Positions 55,666 through 64,000 of a stretch of 64,000 bases of DNA are shown one piece after another; the stretch's first letter is position 1; each line of letters opens with the position of its first letter. Both the position numbers and the translations under genes were made by a program. The stretch comes from Tetragonia tetragonoides (Eukaryota > Streptophyta > Magnoliopsida > Caryophyllales > Aizoaceae): the NCBI GenBank assembly GCA_038025085.1, contig CM076144.1:36614501-36678500 (forward strand). Direction: 5' to 3'. The notes beneath the pieces were generated by a model, which worked only from the letters and a program-made list of their open reading frames with translations, was not told the DNA's origin and did not search any database.

Positions 55666-56554
55666 AGCAGAACTAACTCAAACAAATTTGTATTAAATAT
55701 GCTTTCTGTCATCCCAAAATGTAACATAAAGCAACATCTTTACTCAGCAAATTCAAGCATTTAAATAACAACAGCAGCAAAAGCAAACAAAAGTTGAGCA
55801 TCCCATTGACTAGTTCAATCAAACCCGTGAATTCTTATGCAATACCAAGTCCAAATTTAGCAAATTTCATACATAGAACCTCAATATTATCTCAAAACCT
55901 AGCTAAGTAAAAACACAAAAAAACAAAAACAATTCAAAAAAAGTAAAAAATGAAGTAACTTGCCGCTCAAAAAGTTGTGATGTCGTACCATGAAATGCAT
56001 AATTTACGCTCACAAGGAAAATGAAATATTTACAAGATAGAAATTATTGAAGAGCAATTACGAAGAACAAAACTGTACGTTAACTTACCAATGGCGAGCT
56101 GAGAGGTTGCGAGAGGAGAGACAAAATGGGAATTGTTTTTTTTTTTGTTTTTGGATTTGAAAAGGAGAAGAGCTAGCTCAAGAGAAATGATTAATTTTTG
56201 GTTTAGTTTTATTTCCATTATTATTTGAAAGGAATAAAAGAAACCCAAGTCTTATTCATCACTAATCGGTTATGGAAGAGATCTTAAGTCAACCTCTAAT
56301 GAAAATACCATATTGTCTTGCCTTTCCAAACCCAAAAAAAAAAAAATATCATCAAAAAATATAATAAAAGAAAAAACAAGTTTTTTAATAACTCAATTTG
56401 AATTAGAGGGATTGGCCATAGTTTTTAACACAAACAATGTCTCGTGATTATAAATCTTTTTAAGCAATAAAAGTTCATCACTATCTTGGAATTTTAATAA
56501 CATAAAATGGGAAGAAGTTTTCATCAATATAAAGACATAAATGCACTTATTAAG
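55666..56554. other. Intergenic
   Basis: AT-rich sequence. The stretch 56399-56526 repeats 34499-34665 upstream of the GH9 relic. No gene. Confidence 0.4.
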
Positions 56555-56765
56555 TAGGGATGGCAGTGGGGCGAGTAGAGGTGGGTTTCGTTCCGCATCC
56601 GTTCCAGTTGGGGTGGGAATGGAGGCAGGTTAAGCGGAGATGGAGTAGGGATGGTTTTGGAAAAGCAAATTGCTGTGGGGATGGAATGGGGATGGTTTTG
56701 GAAAAGCAAACTGTCGTGGGGGATGGGATGGGGATGGTTTATCTTGTATCCCAATTAGATACCCG
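56555..56765. repeat. G-rich tandem units at a hAT-like end
   Basis: It starts TAGGGATGGCAGTGGGG, like the end of plant hAT-type MITEs. It then has about 50-bp units containing GGGGATGGTTTTGGAAAAGC two to three times (56650-56740). No right terminus is found. Confidence 0.45.
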
Positions 56766-57106
56766 CCTAAACATAAATAAAAGTGTAAAATTATAAATAT
56801 AAAATGTATTAACATAATTTATTCAAATGTATCTTAATTTTGCTATTTATAAAAATGACAGAATTTGTACGTTTTTTAGATTTGTTTGTAAAAATTATAA
56901 ATATAAAATGAGAAATATACTATAATTGTTTATGCGGGTATCTTGAAAAATAAATAGATTAGGCTCTTTGCAATTTTAAAACATGGGTTATAAAACATAT
57001 TGAGCTATGTATATTGGTAAATCCTAATGTACCCAAAAATTTGAGAAGCAAAGCGTAATGGGCAATGGCTGCATTCACCTGTCTTACACGACTAAAACGA
57101 CGGCGT
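56766..57106. other. Intergenic, AT-rich
   Basis: No gene or RNA recognised. Confidence 0.4.
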
Positions 57107-57109
57107 TTA

Positions 57110-57239
57110 GGGCATGTTCTTTTCAATTGGTTTCCAGTTTTGTTCAGTTTTGTCCAGTTTTGTCCAGTTACCAGTTATAATATCCAATTTTGTCCTGTTT
57201 TGTCCAGTTTGACTCAGTTTTGCCTAGGTTTGTCCAGTT

Positions 57240-57317
<78 letters not shown>

Positions 57318-57409
57318 ATAATAATATAATAATAATTATTATAATAATAATAATAGTATATATTAATTTAAAATAATAATAATGATATTATTATTATTAT
57401 TATTATTAT

Positions 57410-57467
<58 letters not shown>

Positions 57468-57635
57468 AGTGAGAATTAAACAATTTTCAGTTTTCCAATT
57501 TCTCCCAATTTTTCCCAGTTTGACCCAATTTTCCCCAGTTATCAGTTAAACTTTTTAATTTTGTCCAGTTTCTTCCAATTTTGTCCAATTTCTCTCAGTT
57601 ACCGGTTCCAGTTTCCATTTGAAAAGAAGGTGCCC
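57110..57635. mobile_element. Tourist-like MITE with minisatellite and ATT microsatellite, 526 bp
   Basis: GGGCATGTTCTTTTCAA at the left and GGGCACCTTCTTTTCAA on the other strand at the right match at 15 of 17 bases. TTA flanks both ends (57107-57109 and 57636-57638). From each TIR inward run degenerate copies of TTTTGTCCAGTT (57138-57240) and related TTTxxCCCAGTT units (57483-57605). The centre (57240-57468) is (AAT)n followed by (ATT)n. The same layout as the MITE at 15236. Confidence 0.75.
57240..57468. repeat. AAT/ATT microsatellite with inverted halves
   Basis: About 45 bp of TAA units, about 35 bp of TTA units, a mixed centre, then about 100 bp of ATT units. The halves can pair with each other. 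A 103-codon frame through it (Asn, Tyr and Ile runs) is meaningless. Confidence 0.9.
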
Positions 57636-57689
57636 TTACTCGAGTGAAGCAGTAAGCAGTAAGCAGTAAGCACGCGCGCCTCAAGTGAG

Positions 57690-59606
57690 CTTCCATCGCT
57701 CGCTCTCTCTCTCTCCAGACCCCCTCCCGGTCAGTGAGGGCCCGGCCGTCCAGCTCTCACTTTGATTTCCGGCGGTTGCTGTCTCCGGCAAGTCAGGTCG
57801 TCTAGTCATTGGGGTTACTCAGGTTAGGGTTTTGCTAATTTAATCCCCTAATTCAATTGATGAATTTTTGTGCTTAAATTGTGCATGTTGTTGCTCCTAA
57901 CTGTTAGCATGTGATCTTGATACTGATTCATGTGATTGAAACTTAACCTATCATACTTATACTTTGTTGCTATTGGATTTTGATGTGATTAGAATTTGAA
58001 ATTGTTGCTCACCCTTTTCAATTTATACTAAAGTTGAAACGAAATCAAACAAACATGAAATGTTCAACTTTTTGGCATTGTATTATTCTGATTATTTTTT
58101 GTTGGATGGCTGTAACTTGTAACTACTTGTGAAGGTTGATGGGATGATTGTTTAATTTATTTGCTCTTAGGTCTAGTTAGGGTTCCGTTCAGCATTTATT
58201 TGCTCTTGTAGACATTGGAAATCTTGAATGGCAATATGGTGTTGGTTAATGTTTATTGGTTCTGATTATAACTTGGTACATGGAGCTGGGTTGTTCAAAT
58301 ATGGGTAGTCCAAAAGAACAGCCTAAGAATCAACTTAGAACTTAACATTCATAAGCTGCTAGAGCCTACATGAGCCTACTTTCTCTCTACACTCTCCATC
58401 CATGGATACAACCAATTCCTCCTCAAATGAGAACAACCCAAGCAAATGGTGCCATCTTCCAAGAGAGGAATTCCTCTGCATCATCCAATACCTGGACAAC
58501 AAGACTGACCTTTCGTGTCTCCGAAGTCCGAGGTGTTTGCTCAGCTTGGCGATCCGTATTCAGTTTGAATATGGGTGCCAGACCAGTCCGTAGTGGAGTC
58601 TGGTCTGGGCCATAAAACTAGGTAGATCAGTTAGATGATAAATTTGGACCAATTGGATAAGGCCTTAAAGAACCATCCAAATTGGCCATAAAACGCAAAA
58701 TGTGCATCATTGGATGGTAAAGACATGCATTTGTCAATTCTTAAACCACATAAACTGCCAGAAATCTTCACCTTACTGGGCGATACAGAATCAGAAAAAT
58801 GAGTACAAGAAATGAATCTTCATTATTGTCCCTGACCCCAGTTTCTAGCGTACAGCTTCCTCTATTTGTTCCAAGGCATGAAGGTGGGCTTGACACTTAA
58901 GAGATTGAGTTGGAATAAAGCATGCATGTTGAAGAGGTTATAGCTCTTAGCTGCAAGGAAAAACAGCTTATTATTTGAAGAATAGTAGTGTGTGGCAGGT
59001 GGAGAGTAAACCATAGGATTCTCGGTTGTGGAAGTTTCTCCTATAGATTATAGATGATTTAATCCAGGTTTGTGGCCCTAGAGATGCAGAGCAAAATCTA
59101 TTGGCATCCTTCTGTATTGCCAAGGCGTATGAGTTTGTAAGGATTAAGAAGAGGTGGGTCACATGGCATAGGGTGATTTCAGACCCTGGCTGCACCGGAA
59201 CACAGGATAATAATCTGGTTTGCAGCACTCAAAAACTGGAACATACTGCTCTAATTATCAAAGTTGATGCTCAAAAGTTATAGATTGACGGTGCATCAAT
59301 ATTGTTCAGCATCAGAGTCTAAACAGAGAAGATGTCAGTTAGACAGATAACTTGCTGAGAAGTGATTTGCTGAGAACAGAGTTTCTTTCTTGGTGTGATG
59401 GCTAAAATTTTGGATTGGAATTAGAACATACAAAGCTATTGTGATTCTTTTTACTATTTTCTTCTTGCACAAATGAAGCAATGGCGTTGTCAGCCTTCTT
59501 TCTATTATATTTTATTTTTTAGTTATTTACTAGAGCAATTATGATCGTGCTTTAGCCCGCTAAACCTTTATTGTTTTTCACTTTTTCTCCATCTCTACTA
59601 TTAACC
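57690..59606 (+). repeat. 2-kb segmental repeat, block B
   Basis: Same order and high similarity as 39813-41886: CT-rich leader, CTCAG|GTTAGGG donor, intron, F-box exon and LINE-like relic (59050-59283). It starts 55 bp after the MITE at 57110-57635. Confidence 0.85.
58402..58593 (+). pseudogene. Truncated F-box ORF (block B)
   Basis: MDTTNSSSNENNPSKWCHLP with REEFLCIIQYLD and DLSCLR matches the block A F-box. A 7-bp insertion at CTCCGAAGTCCGAGG (about 58520) shifts the frame before VCSAWRS, and the ORF ends at 58593. A second independent lesion in the same small exon. Confidence 0.65.
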
Positions 59607-59859
59607 CCCAAATGTATGTGATCTGATCTAATTTCCTTCCTTTGTTTTGAATTATAACATTGATTTCTGCAGCAAAAAACAATTATAACATGTTTTTGCA
59701 ATTCCCCTATAATCACATTTAAGCAGCTCCACTAGTACTACTAAAAAACAGCTTTTTCTATTCTGAGTAACAGTATGAAACCCATGTTATAAACCCCACA
59801 GTATGAAACCCATGTTGTAACAGTGACAGTAACATCTTTTATGCATATCTCCCTCAGGC
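59607..59859 (+). promoter_or_regulatory. Upstream region of KIB copy 6
   Basis: It carries the conserved KIB segment AACAGCTTTTTCTATTCTGA and two copies of a CAGTATGAAACCCATGTT unit (about 59770 and 59800). This stretch is deleted ahead of copy 4. Confidence 0.5.
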
Positions 59860-59866
59860 TATAAAA
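59860..59866 (+). promoter_or_regulatory. TATA box of KIB copy 6
   Basis: TATAAAA in GGCTATAAAACC, 141 bp before the ATG; same context as copies 1, 3 and 5. Confidence 0.55.
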
Positions 59867-60000
59867 CCATGCCATGGGCCGAGCTACTAGTTTTATTATA
59901 GTACAAGTTGTGATTGCTTACAATAACGCTTCTTATATTTTTTTAATGTTTTGTTTTCATTCAGAGGTGTCACAAAATCCTTTGGGGTATGTAGGCTAGA

Positions 60001-61119
60001 ATGGCAAATTGGGGTGAGATTCCAAGAGACATTGCACAAGAGATTGCTGGACATCTTGAGTTTTATGAAGATTGTGAAAGTTTTAGCCAGGTTTGTACCC
60101 GGTGGAGATCAGCATGGAAGGAAACAAGCAATTCCTACAAGACCAAGACCCGGCAACCCCCTTGGCTCATGCTCGCTGATGATCCCCGAAGTACATACCG
60201 CAGATATTACAGCCTTGTCAACCGCATGATTCGCAAAATTGATCTCCCTCCTCCCGTAGTTGCTGAGCAGGATGACGACCAAATCCGGAGGTACTTCTCC
60301 TCGCGTGGCTGGGTCAACTCGGTCACACAAATGAAGCCGCGAAAGTATAATCTTTTCAGTCCCTTCTCGGGGAAGGTGATCAAGCTGCCTACTATTCCAT
60401 TAGAGGATGATGATTATGAAGAAGATCCTGTTCGGTTGCAAGTAATGTTTTTAAACAAATTTATCCTATCAAAGAGTCCATCCAATGATTCCAATGATGA
60501 CGATGATGATTTGGAGGTTGCCTTCATACTCGAAGGCAACCAGGAGATTGCCTTTTGGAGATATGGGGAAGAACAATGGACGACCAAGACCTTAGATTTC
60601 ATGCTTGGTTGGAGTCATGACGTGTGTTTCTTCCGAGGAGAATTCTACACCATCAATGATCACAAATTGCAAGTGTTTGCCATGGGAAGCGATAAGTACA
60701 ATCGTCCACCAAGGATCGTGGACAACTTAACTGAGAAAGTCCTTGGACGTGTTAGTTGTGGCAGCACGTCGACGATTTATCTACTGGAATGGGTGCGGGA
60801 AGGAGGGCTGACGACCTTGTTGGTGGTCTTCAGGGAGATATATATGGATCGTGATAATAATGAACATAGGACCATTGGGTGGCAAGTATTTGAGTACAAT
60901 GTTGACACTGGAGAGTGCAAACAAGTAAAGAGCTTGGGGAATAAGGCTATCTTCGTGGGCTACAACTCTACCTTCTCTGTAGTGGCATCCGACAATGATG
61001 AACGTGGCTGCAAACCCAATTGCATCTACTTTACTGATGATAATAATGAGTTTTATCACCACGATAATAGAGCAGGAAGTGACATGGGCGTCTATAGTTT
61101 GGCGGAAGACAGTTATTGA
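60001..61119 (+). CDS. F-box/DUF295 (KIB-type) copy 6, 372 aa, C-terminus frameshifted
   Basis: The most complete copy. The ATG at 60001 starts MANWGEIPRDIAQEIAGHLE. The F-box spans residues about 4-40 (SQVCTRWRSAWKE). The propeller follows: YYSLVNRMIRKIDLPPPVV, YNLFSPFSGKVIKLPT, an acidic loop (DSNDDDDDLE), IAFWRYGEEQWTTKTLDF, VCFFRGEFYTIND, IYLLEWVREGGLTTLLV, GECKQVKSLGNKAIFVG and KPNCIYFTDD. A 2-bp loss near 61110 (GAAGACAGTTATT against GAAGACAAAGTTATT in copy 2) ends the frame at MGVYSLAEDSY. The conserved YQGPSRLC...TPPIWVE tail is still present in another frame to about 61200. F-box/DUF295 proteins are candidate SCF adaptors, and KIB proteins in Arabidopsis target kinases; this role is by family only. 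It may be expressed but truncated by about 30 residues. Confidence 0.8.
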   Translation: MANWGEIPRDIAQEIAGHLEFYEDCESFSQVCTRWRSAWKETSNSYKTKTRQPPWLMLADDPRSTYRRYYSLVNRMIRKIDLPPPVVAEQDDDQIRRYFSSRGWVNSVTQMKPRKYNLFSPFSGKVIKLPTIPLEDDDYEEDPVRLQVMFLNKFILSKSPSNDSNDDDDDLEVAFILEGNQEIAFWRYGEEQWTTKTLDFMLGWSHDVCFFRGEFYTINDHKLQVFAMGSDKYNRPPRIVDNLTEKVLGRVSCGSTSTIYLLEWVREGGLTTLLVVFREIYMDRDNNEHRTIGWQVFEYNVDTGECKQVKSLGNKAIFVGYNSTFSVVASDNDERGCKPNCIYFTDDNNEFYHHDNRAGSDMGVYSLAEDSY

Positions 61120-61417
61120 GCCACCTCCTTATCAAGGTCCTTCGCGTTTATGTCTAATCACCCCGCCTATTTGGGTTGAAAACAGTGCCCTGTTCTTTAG
61201 TTTAATCGTGCCTAATTGTTGCTCAACAACCCTCTTCTTTCCATTGTAGACACTGGACAACGGGAAAATCATACCTATTCAAGGAATAAAAATCACGTTG
61301 CTAGTTTCATTACTGATTCACATTGTACTGCAGTTTTTAATGACTGGATGAATTAACACAGATACAGATATATGCATTATGCACAGATACACACTATTTA
61401 TATCGAATTTTGTCATG

Positions 61418-61639
61418 CAGCATGAGGAGGGATCTGCAGCTTGGTCATATGGGTGCTTAAAGTTCCCTGGTCTTTTGTAGATGTAAGAGGAACATGATAA
61501 TTGAATGCTAGGTTATGTGGCTTCCACATTTCATTCTGGATTCTTCTCATGACAATAGGGGACTGATCCTTGATCCTTTTGCTGTAGCGTAAAACAAAAA
61601 CAAATTGTTTATTTGTAAGGTATTTTTAAAGCAATTAGA
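61418..61639 (-). pseudogene. Fragment of YODA-like MAPKKK (intron 1 end and exon 2 start)
   Basis: It matches 53607-53814 in the MAPKKK pseudogene, including GGGATCTGCAGC, GTTCCCTGGTCTTTTGT and GTATTTTTAAAGCAATTAGA, with about 16 extra bases near 61535. It covers the intron acceptor and the first coding part of exon 2 on the minus strand. It begins right where the KIB 3' flank is cut (61417). Confidence 0.85.
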
Positions 61640-62692
61640 TGAATTTTGTTGAGTCCTTTTAGAGAGAGAGGGGTTCTGTAATTGTGTTAATTTTGTTTTT
61701 GCCTCTTAATTTTGTTTGCTGCTTTTGGTTTATATTCTAATTATTGTTTGATACTCATATTAGGATATTATAATATATAATATAAATGCTTATATAGCAA
61801 CTCTTGTGTGAAACCATCTTATAGAAGTTTTTGTGATACTTAAATAGTAAGTACTATGTTCTAGGTCAAAGTGCACAAGTAAGTCTCTCATCAAAAAAAA
61901 ATGCTCAAGTAAACCCCGAATTACCAAATTGGCATTTTTAAATTGGGTGTCCACTACCAATTACTTTATAGTTTTATTTTAAAAATGCCAAGTTGGTATG
62001 AAACTATGAACCCATAATTTAAAATGTCAATTTGGTAATTTGGGGCTCAAGTAAATATAGGGAGAAGGGAGTAATGATTTTACTTAATTGTGCGGTTCAA
62101 CCACTACCAATTACTTTATAGTTTTATTTTATTTTATTTTTCAATATACGTGTACGGATACGGGATACCTCATCTCCAAAAAAATAAGATACGGATACGT
62201 GTAATAATTAAATAATATAATATGTAAAAATAATAAATAATTCAAACATTTTTCCATAAGTGTACAATTTTTAAGATAAAAAATAGATATGCAATGTAAA
62301 CATGTCTAAAAGTTACAGATTAAGTGTCCTCAAGTATCGGATAAGTATCCTATAAGTATCAGTATCCTAAAAGTATCCAATACGGGATACTGCACCTTTA
62401 AGAAGTATCGATGCAACGGAGATGCTTAATTGTGTGCCTTTAGTTTTCTTTTTTTGCTTTCCTTGTATGCTTTTAATTTCATCATTTCCAAAACTTGTTT
62501 CAGGGCTTTCATCTCCCAACTTGACAATATGGAATATGTAATGTCGCTTTGTTCTCCTTTTTTCTTTTAATCAGTTTGTTCTCTCTGTGGCTTTGAGCCT
62601 TTTTGCCTTCCTAATATTTAAAAAATAAGAAGAAGAAAAAAAAATTAAAAAATTAAATAGAGTAAGATCAATATGTAAATAGGGATATATTT
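61640..62692. other. Intergenic, no gene seen
   Basis: AT-rich. It contains repeated TACCAATTACTTTATAGTTT units (61950 and 62102) and TAAGTATC/AAGTATCC units (62330-62410). No gene. Confidence 0.4.
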
Positions 62693-62696
62693 TGCC

Positions 62697-64000
62697 TTCC
62701 TTCGGCCATTGTCTTTTCTAAATCTGTTTTAGAAAATGTCAAACAAATGGTGGCTGCATATTTTAATATTCCACAACAAAATAGTCTAGGAAAATACTTA
62801 GGGTGCCCAGTTTTTCAGGATAAAATTGAGCCATCAATGTTTCAGGATTTAGTCACCAAAGCCGGGAACAGAATGAGCTCGTGGGCCGCAAACTCGCTCT
62901 CGAAGGCTCGTAGATCTGTCCTCATCCAAGATAACTTGGAGTCCATTCCATCACATACAATGCAATGCTTTCAATTGCCTACGAAAGTGACAGATGCGTT
63001 AGGCAGGATCAATAGAAACTTCTTTTGGAAAAAAGGCAACGATAATAAAGGCATTCCTATGGTCTCATGGGATACAATCTGCAAGCCTAAATCGGCGGGT
63101 GGACTTGGTCTTCGCAAAACAGGGGCCACTAACAAAGCTTTTATTTGCAAACTTGCTTGGAAGGTTCTCTCCGACTCGGATAATATTTGGGTGAAAACAG
63201 TAATAGCAAAATATTTAAAAAATTGTGGACTTCTTGAATGTGCACCTAAGAGCTCCCATTCTTGGGCTTGAAAAAACATCCTAAAGAGTCGAGCCATTCT
63301 GCGAAAGGGATTTAGATGGAAACTTGGCAATGGGAAGGATATCAGCTTCTGGTTCGACCAGTGGTGTCACCATAAATCTATAGCAGAACTCCTCCATCTC
63401 ACGAAAGATCAAATACAACATCCGCAAAGCAAGGTTTGTGACTTTATAACTGACTCTAAGTCTTGGAATATATCGGAACTATCAAGGTTCTTGCCCAACT
63501 GGATTACCAAGCTAATCACGGGTATCACAATACCTATTCATGACATTAAAGACGAACTATGTTGGGGACTTACGGGTGATGGAATTTTCTCCATGAAGAC
63601 AGCGACTTGGCTTGCCCATGAACTAGACTTAGGCGCTACGAATGGCTGGAACTTCAAGGGGATCTGGAAGCTTGACATCAACCCTAAAATCAAAATCTTC
63701 CTATGGCAAATCTTTCACCATGCCCTTCCCACTCGTACTGTTCTTAGAAGAAAGGGTATTCAACTCCCTATAGAATGCCCTCTTTGTGGAGTTGACGGTA
63801 AAAATCAAGATCACCTCTTTGTTTTTTGCCCGATTGCGACAAGTATTTGGCAAAAAGCGGTAGATGAAGGATGGATCAATTTTGTTGGTCCCAACTCAAG
63901 TATCACTGAGTGGTTGCACTCTGCGAGGAATAACCACCAATTGGAGGCCGATGATCTCATTAAATGTGCTTACGTCTTGTGGAGCATATGGAAAGAAAGA
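62697..64000 (+). pseudogene. LINE ORF2 3' half (thumb, zf-RVT), runs off the window
   Basis: The frame reads PSAIVFSKSVLENVKQMVAA then SLGKYLGCPVFQDK, MSSWAANSLSKARRSVLIQ, FFWKKGNDNKGIPMVSWDTI, SAGGLGLRKTGATNKAFICK, FRWKLGNGKDISFWFDQW, the zf-RVT segment (PKIKIFLWQIFHHALPTRTV, CPLCGVDGKNQDHLFVFCPI) and VLWSIWKER at the edge. An in-frame TGA at 63269-63271 replaces Trp (SHSWA-stop-KN). The left end is a 5' truncation; reverse transcriptase core motifs are absent. It belongs to a different LINE subfamily from 16818-24694. Confidence 0.85.

Noticed and set aside
57065..57376. 103-codon frame with long Asn, Tyr and Ile runs
   Set aside because: It is a read-through of the AAT/ATT microsatellite in a MITE, not a protein gene.

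Overview
The window is eukaryotic nuclear DNA from a plant, most likely a eudicot. The evidence is a split gene with GT-AG introns, plant-type F-box/DUF295 (KIB) genes, a YODA-type MAPKKK, a GH9 endoglucanase relic, and plant transposon families (Tekay-like chromovirus, tRNA-Asp-primed LTR element, L1-type LINEs, CACTA, Mutator-like, Tourist- and Stowaway-like MITEs, tRNA-derived SINE). The base composition is AT-rich. I cannot assign a species from sequence alone.

Positions 1-14.2 kb are transposon-dominated. An LTR end cut by the window edge (1-970) sits in an old MITE, followed by a hAT-like MITE and a Mutator-like element (3988-5061) with a 12-bp target duplication. A Tekay-like Ty3/gypsy element (5823-14169) is bounded by a perfect TACTT duplication. 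It keeps a 2.56-kb 5' LTR, an initiator-Met-tRNA primer site, an intact accessory ORF (8574-9563) and the start of gag, but pol is gone. In its place lies a minus-strand non-coding LTR element (10789-13916) with 1.44-kb LTRs and a tRNA-Asp-type primer site.

From 14.2 to 26.3 kb there are more mobile elements: LINE 3' relics, a minisatellite-bearing Tourist-like MITE, a CACTA end, and a full-length but dead L1-type LINE (16818-24694, 15-bp target duplication) whose 3' UTR holds a complete non-autonomous CACTA. A Stowaway-like element with a (AT)n tract of about 100 bp follows.

From 26.5 to 29.8 kb lies the only gene that looks fully intact: an eight-exon short-chain dehydrogenase/reductase of the TIC32-like group (314 aa).

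From 30.5 to 61.6 kb there is a tandem array of six F-box/DUF295 (KIB-type) copies on the plus strand. Five carry premature stops or frameshifts and the sixth has lost its F-box. Between them lie two 2-kb segmental repeats with a truncated F-box ORF, GH9 endoglucanase exons, a Mutator-like element, LINE and SINE insertions, a dihydroxy-acid dehydratase exon, a C2H2-finger relic, and a nine-exon YODA-like MAPKKK pseudogene on the minus strand (50470-54410). A fragment of that gene reappears after the last KIB copy.

The window ends in the 3' half of another LINE ORF2 (from about 62.69 kb) that runs off the right edge. I see no operon-like or defence-type system. The interest lies in the accessory ORF of the Tekay-like element, the LTR architecture and motif cluster of the nested element, the minisatellite-forming MITE family and the decaying KIB array.
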